Of a DNA stretch of 64,000 nt, positions 47,815 through 58,508 are shown one piece after another. A program made the position numbers and the translations under genes. Below the pieces are notes generated by a model. That model was not told where the DNA came from. It searched no databases and was given only the letters and a program-made list of their open reading frames with translations. The stretch spans positions 7,908,501 to 7,972,500 of the forward strand of contig OX327690.1 of NCBI GenBank assembly GCA_946807835.1, read 5' to 3'. The DNA is from Ailanthus altissimus. Taxonomy: Eukaryota > Streptophyta > Magnoliopsida > Sapindales > Simaroubaceae. The number at the start of each line of letters is the position of its first letter. Position 1 is the stretch's first letter.

Positions 47815-48180
47815 AGAAAGTTACAATTGTCAGAAATAGAAGAGCTACGAAATGACGCATATGACAACTCCAAAATTTACAAAGCTAAAATGAAAGTAGC
47901 TCATGATAAACAGATCTCAAGGAAACACTTTGAGCCAAATCAACGGGTCTATCTTTATGATTCTCGATTGCATTTACACCCTGGAAAGTTGAGATCTCGA
48001 TGGACTGGTCCATTTATGGTAAGACATGTTTTTCCTAATGGTGCTGTTGAAATAGAAGACCCCACTGATGGACGGACTTTCAAAGTGAATGGACAGCGGC
48101 TAAAAAGCTACGTGGAAAAGGTAAACGACTCTATGTACCTAGGCGAGATCCCTCTTGTGGATCCTGTCTATCGTGATTGA
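47815..48180 (+). CDS. Element B integrase C-terminal part after an in-frame TAG
   Basis: It is in phase with the main polyprotein and separated from it only by TAG. It starts [20 protein letters not shown] and continues through [39 protein letters not shown] and [20 protein letters not shown], the end typical of Athila/Tat integrases. It stops at TGA 48,178-48,180. An ATG at 47,827 exists, but separate initiation is unlikely. The protein would be complete if TAG were read through or were a recent mutation. Confidence 0.9.
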   Translation, partial: RKLQLSEIEELRNDAYDNSKIYKAKMKVAHDKQISRKHFEPNQRVYLYDSRLHLHPGKLRSRWTGPFMVRHVFPNGAVEIEDPTDGRTFKVNGQRLKSYVEKVNDSMYLGEIPLVDPVYRD

Positions 48181-48281
48181 TCAGGTTCAATCTATCTGTA
48201 CCATATTTTATATTTTGTTTATATTTTATCTTTTGACTTTCTATTTTTGCTTTTATTTTCTTGCACATTTTATTTTACTTT

Positions 48282-48308
48282 ATTTTCTTCTTTTTATTTT
48301 TTCTTCAG
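48282..48308 (+). promoter_or_regulatory. Candidate 3' splice site upstream of the extra ORF
   Basis: A long T/C-rich tract ends in TTTTTTCTTCAG, about 120 bases before the extra ORF's ATG and after the pol stop. This placement would suit a spliced subgenomic mRNA. A strong donor-like GAG|GTAAGT lies in gag at 44,905/44,906. No transcript evidence is available here. Confidence 0.35.
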
Positions 48309-48428
48309 TGTGATTTTATTTCCCGGTCAAGTGGCGGATACGGTACTCCGTGACTATTAAAGTCGGTTTCTCAGTTCCCTAAAAACTGTCCCTCAAACTG
48401 TGCATTCATCTCTTTTCTTTCTTTCAAA

Positions 48429-48977
48429 ATGGATCGCATTCTTGCCAACCTTAAAAAACGTTTTCCTTCATTTCCTCAAAATGCTCTACTTAAGATTTAC
48501 AAAGCACGGTGTGAAAGACTAAGGCTATTGATGTTGGATAATATCCCTGTGGACCTTCGTTGGTTAATTGAAGCCAAGGTTCGGTTGTCTGGTGAGTTTG
48601 AAAATGATTTTGTTTCTCATATGCCTGGTCTTGGAAGAAGCTCTTATGCCAAAAGGCGACGAGCAAAAAGGTTACAAGTCTGTCATAAATGTGCTCGATG
48701 GAATTGTAATCGGAGTTGTTGTTCTTTAGGATTCGTATCTAGAAATCGAGAAGACAAAATTCAGTTCATTAAGGATGGACTGAGTAAGGAGTCTTTGGAT
48801 GATATCCTATTGACTCTTGAGACGCATCCCTGTGGGCTCGTGCAACGTGAACTTCTCGATTTATGGAACAAATTCAAAAATGAACATCAACGGTATAGTC
48901 TCGGGAATCTGACTCTAAAAGACCCTGTTTGCCAATTTATAAGAAAATTGGATGGGAAGCCTATCCCCGACCCATAG
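48429..48977 (+). CDS. Extra downstream ORF of element B with basic and cysteine cluster (182 aa)
   Basis: An intact ORF in sense orientation, 249 bases after pol, in the place where Athila elements may have an env-like gene. Residues 1-66 look helical and charged (RILANLKKRF, KIYKARCERLRLL). Residues 69-81 are GRSSYAKRRRAKR, strongly basic, followed at once by C85-x2-C88-x4-C93-x3-C97-C98. The C-terminal half (DGLSKESLDDILLTLE, LWNKFKNEHQRYS) is mixed charge. I see no signal peptide or membrane span, so it is not a typical envelope protein. The basic-plus-cysteine layout recalls the carlavirus nucleic-acid-binding protein family (Pfam Viral_NABP), some of which bind nucleic acid and affect silencing; this is a resemblance by eye only. 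Coding is plausible: the frame is long for such AT-rich DNA. Function unknown. Confidence 0.75.
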   Translation: MDRILANLKKRFPSFPQNALLKIYKARCERLRLLMLDNIPVDLRWLIEAKVRLSGEFENDFVSHMPGLGRSSYAKRRRAKRLQVCHKCARWNCNRSCCSLGFVSRNREDKIQFIKDGLSKESLDDILLTLETHPCGLVQRELLDLWNKFKNEHQRYSLGNLTLKDPVCQFIRKLDGKPIPDP

Positions 48978-50501
48978 AGGGCGTTTAAGCCGTTACTGGA
49001 CGTAAAACCAGAGGAAGATGTGAGCCACAATCACAACTACTTGTAAATACATGTGTTTTAATTTCAAACTTTATTATAGTAGGGCTACTCATATAGATGT
49101 CTTAAATTCAAATCTTTTGGTTAAATAATGTATTATTTTTCTTTGTTTTATTTATTTATTTACATCATCATTTTAGTTTATGTTTGCTTAAGTTTCTCTC
49201 AGGTTTGTTTCTTTCAAATAACTGGCGTTTCAGGTAATGTCTCCTATACTTTATCTCTTTCTATTTAAACATTGAGGACAATGTTTCATCTGGTTTGGGG
49301 GGAGGATAGTAGACATACGTTGCATTTTGCCCAAAAAAAAAAATTGTGGTCCGACATTTGATTTAAATGGCAGAGTAAAGAGTTCATTCTTGAACTCTTG
49401 AGACGCATTCTAGGTCAAATTAGAATGGCAGAGTAAGGAGTTTTAGTACTAACTTTTGAAATGCATTTTAACTAACTTTTTGTTATTTTGTTTTATATTT
49501 TATGCATTGTCGTTTACTGCTTGTAGTCTTGGTAATTCTTGTATAAAGGAATTTGTTTTTTCTGCCTAAGTATGATTTCAGAATTGTTTAGGTTGAGTCA
49601 CTGTTTCTATCTAGGTTACTAAAGAATGACTTCCAAAATATTTTTGAGCACAATGCTAAGCCTTGTGGTAAGATGGATGATTCAATTTATATAGCCAAGA
49701 GAATTCCCATGTTTAAGTATATATTTTTCTAATCTCGCATATCTTTTGTGAGTAAGTGGAAAGGTTGAGAAAACAGCTTATGAACCTTCATTGATCCTTT
49801 GAATTAGTTAATTTTTGTTTAGAATGATATTATTTGAATTAAGGGATAAGTTGGTTACATTTGTGCATAATATAATTTGGTGAGAAACCTTTATAATGCT
49901 TCCTTGTATTCTTCAAAAATTAAAAATAAAAAAATAAATAAAAATAAAAAAAAACACACAAAAATACCAAAAAAAAAAAAAGAAGCAATTCAATTTAATA
50001 AAGTCTTCATTCAATTTTAGAAGACAAATACCTTGTAAAACAGTTTTCTCACCAAGTTATAATTGTATTATTCTCACAAGCCAATTAAAGTTCTAAAGTT
50101 GGCGTATGATATGAATAATTGATTTTTAAACAAATAATTTTCCTATCTTCGGATCAATGTTAGTTTATATGTCTGTCCTTAAAATTGACTTTTTCTTGAG
50201 TGCTTAACTGTTTTCCAACTCCATAAGAGAAGTCCTAACCTTTTAAACAGTCATACACCTGTGAGGATATGGAGTTGAGGCTTTTACTTGGAGAAATTCT
50301 CAAGGCTATATCTATTGTGGTTTGTGGTTAGATGGTTATGGCTTAGTTCACACACACACAAATTATGGAAGTTGTAATTGAAAAAACCATGATAGCAACA
50401 GTGATCTCGAACTAACGTTTTGATTGAAATGCTTAGGTAGTTTTGCATATTCTATTTACGCTTGAATTGCTAGAGACTAGCAATAAGCTGGTTGGGGGCT
50501 A
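48978..50501 (+). other. 3' untranslated region of element B
   Basis: No coding frame. At 49,270-49,306 is the module GAGGACAATG ... TGGTTTGGGGGGAGG, and just before the LTR (50,490-50,501) is GGTTGGGGGCTA, the polypurine tract. Two imperfect copies of a roughly 65-bp unit starting ATGGCAGAGTAA lie at 49,368-49,480. An A-rich low-complexity tract is at 49,915-49,985. Confidence 0.7.
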
Positions 50502-52056
50502 TGATGAACACATGAAAATGCATGTTGTTAAGAGATTCAATCACCATTTAATGTCACTAATTTTAGTGTTTTCTGTATTTTTAGCTTGAAATAAAATGTT
50601 CTCCTTAAATTGTGATTAATGAATGTTATTTGGACAAGTTTAGGTAAACTGGACATAACTCTCAATGTAGAAATCGAAATGAAGAAATTCTTAAACTTGG
50701 TGCAACATGACTCAATCTTACACAAATTTGAAGAATAGTGGAAAAGCCAAATCCAACATGTTATGGGCCAAATATTGAGATACAACAGAATCGGACTACA
50801 ACTCTTACCCAGCTTGACCCAATTCATGTATTTGGACCGTATCTCACAAAATACGTACTCAATTGGTATAATTCTTGAAGCTGTGAATTGCTGACTTTAC
50901 TATAAACAACTCGTATGTTTATGGTAAAGTCCAAATCAGCCGTTATCATGGACCAAATCGCATTGCAAATGGGTAAAATGGTTGTTGGCCGAATTCTGAT
51001 GTATCTTTGGAAGTTTGCTCATATCTCATTGGATACTCATCCAATTTGCATGAAATCAGTGCCTATGGAAAGAAGAGTCAAAATTCTACAACTTTCATGT
51101 CGGCTATAGAAGTTGAATTGATCATTTACATTATAAAAAATGTGCTGTAAGTGGATACACGAGTTATTGGCTTAAAATTATTGAAGATTGATGTCATCCA
51201 TAACATATGTCCATTCATTGCCTATATAAGGAGACCTTTAGGACATTTTTAATAGATAATTTCTCTCTTCTTTTATTCTCATTAACATGTATTGTAATTT
51301 AAGCTAGAGTTCCTAGCAAGGCTAAGAGATGAACTTTTATGTGTAGTAAATCTACTTCCATGCTTTGATTCGGTGTGAAGAGCTATAAATGTTGTAAGTT
51401 TGGTTTTGATTAAACTCTTATCTATTTTATTTTCTATAATCCAGAAGTTATAATTCTCATGTCTCATATATGTTCAGTCATGCTTTTCTTATGTGATTCA
51501 TGTTGATTTATAATTGTTACTGGTTATATTGTTTTATATGTTAATCTTTTACTGCAGTATTGTCAATTTGATATATTGTCGATCTTGGATAACATGTAAG
51601 GGCAATAAATGTTTGATATTCAAGTTAATCTTTTACTGCAATATTGTCAAAATGATATATTGTCGATCTTAGATAACTTGTATAAATAACATGATGTGTG
51701 TTAATGCTTGCAAAGAGTTTAACTAAATCAAATACATGTGTTATCAAATGTGCTATATATTACATACCTTCCGATTGATTGTTTGGGATGTGAAACTTTC
51801 AGTTGAGTTATAAATATCGAATCAAAGTATAGAGTAGATTTATAAAGCATAATTGTGATTCTCAAAGCCTTGCTTAAATCATCATAAGACATTTTCCTCA
51901 ATTCATAGACAATTCTATCTCATCCGTTTAAATCAATTAACCCTTTGCTACTGCTTTAATATTTTACTTCACTAACCTATTTTGCCAAGAGCTTTCTCGT
52001 GGGATCGACACCTCAATCTATACTGCGATAGCCGCGTTATATTTTGAGCGTAAACA
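50502..52056 (+). repeat. 3' LTR of element B
   Basis: 1,555 bp, the same length as the 5' LTR with about 22 substitutions and no indel that I could find. TATA box at 51,223-51,229. Confidence 0.95.
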
Positions 52057-52061
52057 AACGT

Positions 52062-55000
52062 AATCGAGGACAGTGGCTTAGTCAACATGTTAGTAGGATT
52101 TTCAGACAATTCTATCTTTGTTAGGCTAAATTTACTACTTTGGACAATTTCTTGAATGTAATGGAGCTGCACATTAATATTTTTAGACCTCTCATAAAAC
52201 ACTTGATGTTTGTTTAGGTATGTGGCACTATGGCTATCACAATACATACCATTGTTCACATCTTCAGTAGTAATTACCTTTGTAAATATGCCTTTCAACC
52301 ACAAGACCTTTTTAATAGTTTCTCCTACAGCTATGTACTCTGCCTCTATGGTAGATAGTGCAACCATATGTTGTAGAATAGATCTCCAACATACATTACA
52401 CCTAAACATTGTGAATATATAACTCGTCAACGATCTTCTCTTGTCTAGCTCACCTGTATAATTTAAGTCTATACATCCTCTTACCATTATGCTATTATCC
52501 TTATCCTTTTTATACATTAACTCGTGATTCAACGTCCCCTTGAGAAATCTCAAAATTCACTTCATTGTAAGCCAGTGATCTTTACTCAGATTCACTTACC
52601 AATATTTTTAGACCTCTCATAAAACACTTAATGTTTGTTTAGGTGTGTGGCACTATAGCTATCACAATACATACCATTGTTCACATCTTCAGTAGTAATT
52701 ACCTCTGTAAATATTCCTTTCAACCACAAGACCTTTTTAATAGTTTCTCCTACAGCTATGTACTCTGCCTCTATGGTAGATAGTGCAACCACATGTTGTA
52801 GAATAGATCTCCAACATACACTACACCTAAACATTGTGAATATATAACTCGTCAACGATCTTCTCTTGTCTAGCTCACCTGTATAATTTGAGTCTATACA
52901 TCCTCTTACCATTATGCTATTATCCTTATCCTTTTTATACATTAACTCGTGATTCGACGTCCCCTTGAGAAATCTCAAAATCCACTTTATTGTAAGCCAG
53001 TGATCCTTACTCAGATTCACTACTCACTACGCTCACAGCCTGTGCTATGTTTGGTCTTGTGTAAACTATTGCATACATGATGCTCCCTACAATGCTTGCA
53101 TATAGTATTTTACTCATCTGCAATTTTTTTTCTTTGGATGTCGGTGACTATACTGCTGAAAGTTTGAAATACATGGCCAAATGAGTAAAGATGGATTTTG
53201 AATTGGACATACCAAACTTTTCTAAGATCTTAAGTATTTATCACTTTTGAGACAAAAAGATAACATCTCTTCTTTCTCTTACAATGTCTATACCCAATAT
53301 ACTTTTTGTTGCTTCCAAATCTTTTATCTCAAACTCGCCACTCAATTGCTTATTAAGTTTTTGCATCTCTTCCATGTTCTTATACGCGATCAACATATCA
53401 TCGATGTATAGAATTAAATATATCATCCCACAACTCAAGCTCTTAAAGTACACGCATCCGTCATACTTGCTAGTACTAAAGCCATAAACCATCATAAACT
53501 CATCAAATGTCCTATACCATTATCTAGGTGATTGCTTTAACCCATATAATGATTTCTTTAGTATACAAGCATGATCTTCTTTTTCGGGCTCTGTAAACCC
53601 TAACGGCTATAGTATGTAAATCGTCTCTTCAAGCTCTTCATGCTGAAAACCTGTCTTTACATCCATCTACTCTAAATGTAAATTAAAATTTGCACACATG
53701 GTTAATAGAATCCTAATAGACATATGTTTGACAACTGGAGAGAATATCTCATGAAAGTCAACTCCCTCTCTTTAATTAAAACCTTTGATAACTAACCTAG
53801 CTTTAAATATTGTAGGCTCTATCCCCAACATCTCATCCCTCATTTTATACACCCATTTGCACCCAACTAATTTCTTTTAGGTCTCTCCACCAATTTTCAA
53901 GTATTATTCTTCCTAAGAGAATTAATCTATTCTTCTATAGTATGCTACCATTCTTTCTTGTTTTCACTTTTCATAGCCTCACCATATGTTCTAAGCTCAT
54001 TAAATTCAAAAGTATAAGTAAAACTTAAAGCGTAAGCAACTAAGTCTGCTTGTGCATACCTAATATGTGGGTTAATCATTCTCTTTAGCCTGTCTCTAGC
54101 TAGCTGGTACTCTTTAAGTTCCATCTCAAGAGTCTTTGTCTTTCTCTGGGAGGGTTTAGAGGAACTCATCGGGGTTCTTGGTTCATCTTCAAAGATCTCT
54201 TTATTAAAATGCTGATTTAGGGGTATATCAGATCTACTCCCAAACTCTACTTTAACTTCTATTGACTCGAATGCTGAGTCTTCCTTAGTCACAGGATTTT
54301 CTTTCTCATTTTTTTAGGAGGCTTTCAACATTGTCGTCTTATCGAACGTCACATCATAGATTATGATACTCATTAGTGGTGTCAACTCTTTACGCCATAC
54401 CTTGTATCCTTTCACTCATTCGGGATATTCTATGAATACCCCTTTAATAGCTCTAGGTTTCAACTTCCCCTCTTTAACATGTACAAAGGCGGTGCAACCA
54501 AAAATTCTGAGGTGGTCATACTTATAAGGGTTGCCAAACCATTCTCTTCTGGTTTCTTGAAGTTAATTGCTAAGGAATGACTTTTATTGATAAAATAAGC
54601 TACAGTCACTACAGCTTCTTCCCAAAATACCTTGGACATCTTTGAATTGGTAAGCATGCATCTAACCCTTTCAAGTAAGGTCCTATTCATCTTCTCAGTT
54701 ATGCTATTCTGCTGTGGTGTTAATCTCTCCATTCTATACCTTGCAATCCCATACTTGGCACAAAAGCTATCAAACGCTCTATTGTAAAATTAAAGGTCAT
54801 TGTTAGTTAGTAGCCTTTTCACCCTTTTACCTGTCTGATTCTTAACAAGAGCCTTCCAAGTCTTAAACGTATCAGACATTTGATCCTTACTCTTTAATAT
54901 ATAGACCCACAGCTTTCTCGAATACTTATCAATCAAACTGAGAAAATACCTATTACTACCATAGGTAGCTATCTGAGCTGATCCTCAAAGATCCGACTGT

Positions 55001-56031
55001 ATATAGTCAAAAGTCCTTTTAGTATTTTGTTTGTCAGTACTAAACTTTACCCTATGTGCTTTCCCAAGCACACAATGTTCACAAAACTCTAATGGCTGGA
55101 ACCTATCTTCACCAAATGCCTTTTGACTAAATAACTCCTTCAGGTTTCTCTCACCTAGGTATGCTAGTCTAAGATGCCACAGCTTAGTTTGTATATTCTC
55201 ATTATCTACAGAGAATAATGTTAAACCACTTACAACTTCACCCTTAAGCACATAAATATATTTGTGTTTCTCTCATCTCATTACCATCATGGAACCCTTC
55301 AATACTCTCAAAACCCATCTATTGATCCTGATGGAACACTTATTATAGTCTAAAGTTTCTAGTAATATCAAGTTCCTCTTGAGGTCAGGAACATATCTAA
55401 CTTCTGTTAACTCTTTCACTTGCCCATTATGTAATCTAAATTTAATACTATAAATTCCCATCATTTGACAAGCAATGTTATTACCCATTAGCATCTTACC
55501 ACCACTAATGGGTTAGAAATTTATAAACCAAGACTTCTATGGGCACATGTGAAATGTACAACCAGAATAAAAAATATATTGCTCAATATTCTTACAATTA
55601 GTAGCGACTAGAGTCTCTGCGTTGTAGTAGCTATCATTATAGGCAAGCGCAGCATCCACTTTTTCTTATCTTGTACTTTCTTCTCTAAACAGTCCTTTAT
55701 GAGTACCCATCTTTCTTGTAGCAATAGCACTTCTTAGCAGTCCTAGACTTCGATCTTAAGCCCATTTTCCTTTCATCTCTATATTAGGGCCTTCCTTTTA
55801 CAAATAAGCTTTCTGCATTGCCCTCGATCTACTTTCATAATAGCTTTGAGTTTAATGATAATTTCACATTACTCATCATTAAACTCTCTTTGTTGTAAAG
55901 AAGTGTATCAATAAAACTCCCATAACTCTTGGGAAGTGAACATAGCAGGATAATCACCCTATCTTTATCTTCTATCTTGATGTTAATAGACTCAAGATCA
56001 AGAATGATCTTGTTGAAGACATCTATATGAT
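52062..56031 (-). pseudogene. Copia pol pseudogene (protease edge, integrase, RT, RNase H)
   Basis: Minus-strand pieces, 5' to 3': protease/GAG-pre-integrase (55,494-54,985: RLHNGQVKELTEVRYVPDLK, KLWHLRLAYLGERNLKEL, CEHCVLGKAHRVKF), integrase core (54,980-54,460: YSRKLWVYILKSKDQ, LTPQQNSITEKMNRTLLER), a linker (54,292-53,945), RT (about 53,930-53,241: KKSLYGLKQSPR, LILYIDDMLIAY with an intact YIDD) and RNase H (53,020-52,062: IKWILRFLKGT, STIEAEYIAVGE, NPTNMLTKPLSS). Numerous frameshifts and stops make it non-functional. The gag part continues upstream to 58,490, split by the solo LTR. Confidence 0.88.
52172..53032 (-). repeat. Tandem duplication of the copia RNase H segment
   Basis: About 430 bp at 52,172-52,600 is repeated at 52,602-53,032 with few differences. 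Both encode the same stretch from LRFLKGT through STIEAEYIAVGETIKKVLW to the TYLNKH/THLNKH motif. The copy junction falls at CACTTACCAATATTTTTAG. Confidence 0.9.
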
Positions 56032-56036
56032 CTTTC

Positions 56037-58097
56037 TGTTAGGGTTATGCCTACGTGTCATCCCAATTTTGTATGAATATTTGATATCTATACAGAGTAT
56101 ATTTTGTTATATCGCTAATTACTTTTTAATTATATGGTTTAATGCTTGTTACACTACAGACTTTGTTTTATCTAAAGGAGTTCGGATACGGTCTAAACGA
56201 GTTTAGATTGGTGCTAAGAGTTAGCAAATATTTCAAGAGTTAGAGCATTATCTGTAATAGGACAAAGACCTCGGAATATGCTAATAATGATATAGTTGCA
56301 ATAGGTTGCTAGGATATGTCATTATGCAAGCATGTTCTCAAATAAATAGTTCTTGATCTATTTCTACTAACGCAAGTCTATTAGTAGATTTTATTAATTA
56401 TATAGATCAGTGTATGTCTATATCTGTAGGGTACAATTGGTTATTCCTAGCTAACCAGGATCTTGGAGATTGTATAGGCATACGGATATTTAGTTAGGAC
56501 TGAGTACTGGACAAACTCATAAGGACCCCAATAGACATCTTATGTTGCCGTCAATAGAAGGTTCTCTCGAGTTGAGTAGTATACGTAGTCCTTTAACCTG
56601 AGCACCAGGGCGGGCTTGTGAGTGATCCATTATGCTTTGGTTTCACGCATGTTAGAGATTTTTCATGGTCTGACCGTTGGGTGTCGCTGGGTAATGGTTC
56701 GATGCTCATAGAGTTCGGTGCGTGCAGATATGAGATTTATCAACTTTCATAGGGAGTGATATATCTAGATGCTCCAAGATAGTATCTCAGGAAAGTCTTA
56801 TGGCCGTAAGGTGTTAACCTAGAAAGGTGTTTTCATGGGTTAAACAATATGGCAAAGAGTTTTGCTCATATTATTCAATTGAGATACCATTTTGGAGATA
56901 GGTTTATAGATGAGTATATAGGGATTTGACTATGTAGATCTATATCCCCGCACATCTAAGATATATATGATGGAATGACTATACGTATGTATTGTAACAT
57001 CAACTTGTATGGTTCAACGCTTTGATTTGTAATATTCATGACGTGTGCGTGGGGCATGACTCACAGACTTATGGAATAGTTCTATTTGATGAATCGAGCG
57101 TGGACCTAGGGAGTCCCGCAATATGAAGTGTACTTGTTGTTCACTAGGGCAGAGTACTAGATTAAATTGCATAATCCGGTAATATCCAACGTAACCACAG
57201 AAATACGTGTGTGTCAGTATTTAAGTGTTAAATACAACAATTAGTCAATAATTGTTATTTACTAATTGTAAAGTAACACATGATGCATTGTGGACCCTCG
57301 GTTGAGTTTACCTAAATGTGAGATTTTGTGGGATCTACTAAGGGGTATATTTGGTAACTATTTATGAAGGGTAAAATGGCTATTTCACACTTTGATTATT
57401 TAAATGTTAAATAATCAAATATCTCTTATAAAATATATTATTTTATAATATTATACTAATAATAATATAATATATAATGCATGATAGTTGTCATGCATTA
57501 TATATATAATATTATTATTTTATTTTTATATTATTTATTTTTGTCAATAATGCTTCTTTTATTAATATTATATTATGATATTATTTTTTTAATTGCTAAG
57601 AGGTATATATGTGTGAATTGTAAATGGAAATTGTGAGGTGAAATGAATTGAAACAAAAAGGAAAAGAAAAGAAAGAAACAGAGTGTTATTTTTTCCTTTC
57701 ATTTTTTCGTTTATGCTCTAATAGAAAAGGAAGCAATTGTTGCTTCAAATTCTTCTCAGTCTTCACCGTGAGAAAGATAGAGCAAGTTAAGAACTGGCTA
57801 TTTAGATTAAGAGTTAATCCTACGTTGGGTACATGAGCTATTGTTTTAGATTATCAAGCCCACTAAAGTTGATAACTAGAACTGAGAACGAGGATAACTC
57901 TAGGCGGACTCTGAAATAATACATGTAAAGCATTACACGTACTGGTAATTTCTCAATTTTATCATTTATATATTAATTTGATTAATATGTTAATTATATA
58001 TTTTATAATTCTGCTACGTTAAAATATGTATTAGATACGTATTTTTCAATTAATACACTACCATATGTATACACATGTACACAGTAGATCCCCTACA
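56037..58097 (+). mobile_element. Solo LTR, 2,061 bp, inside copia gag
   Basis: It begins TGTTAGGGTTATGCC and ends GATCCCCTACA, with a short terminal inverted repeat (TGTTAGGG against TGTAGGGG), and is flanked by a perfect CTTTC duplication at 56,032-56,036 and 58,098-58,102. There is no internal coding region or primer site, so it is best read as a solo LTR left by recombination. Plus orientation is suggested by a TATATAT box near 57,604 and a GA-rich tract after it. A truncated relative is at 35,091-35,690. Confidence 0.85.
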
Positions 58098-58494
58098 CTT
58101 TCATCGGCGTCCCCAATGACATAGACAACTGTTATAACTTCTTCTTTATATGCAATCTATTGGCTAATGATTTTTGCATATAAATAGAGTCAAGCTTCTT
58201 CAAAGACTAATTGTCGTCGTCTCCCCTACTACTTTTCTCAATACTTCATCGCTCAATGACAAAATAATTGTACTGTGAACTCTTTCTTAAATGTCCCTTA
58301 TTTCTACTTCAGCCTTAAATGACTTCACCATTTTCTCCTATTCACTAGATGGAGTTGCAGTCTCCTCTAATACCGAACCTAATTGTTGGCTTATGAACAA
58401 TACTTTAACCTTTATATTCATAGATTGAAGTCATTCGTCCCATTGAATTTCTCTATCTTATACTTGGGTGTGGCCATGTTTGCCTAAAACCAAA

Positions 58495-58505
58495 CTTTGA
58501 TACCA
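58495..58505 (-). promoter_or_regulatory. Copia primer-binding site
   Basis: On the minus strand TGGTATCAAAG, one base off the usual initiator-methionine tRNA site TGGTATCAGAG, 3 bases inside the 5' LTR. Confidence 0.8.
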
Positions 58506-58508
58506 TTT

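Larger units (their letters stand above)
41221..52056 (+). mobile_element. Element B: full-length Athila-like Ty3/gypsy retrotransposon with an extra 3' ORF
   Basis: The 10,836-bp element has two 1,555-bp LTRs and a perfect target duplication AACGT at 41,216-41,220 and 52,057-52,061. Order: 5' LTR, tRNA-Asp primer site, 750-bp leader with repeated hairpins, gag joined directly to RT, RNase H and integrase (43,546-48,180 with two in-frame stops), an additional ORF (48,429-48,977), long 3' untranslated region and 3' LTR. The protease domain expected between gag and RT is missing. The LTRs differ at about 22 positions by my count (near 1.4%), so the insertion is fairly recent. It inserted into the RNase H end of the copia element. 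Confidence 0.95.

Noticed and set aside
48429..48977. Calling the extra ORF an envelope gene
   Set aside because: No signal peptide, hydrophobic span or fusion-like segment is visible; the position alone is not enough.
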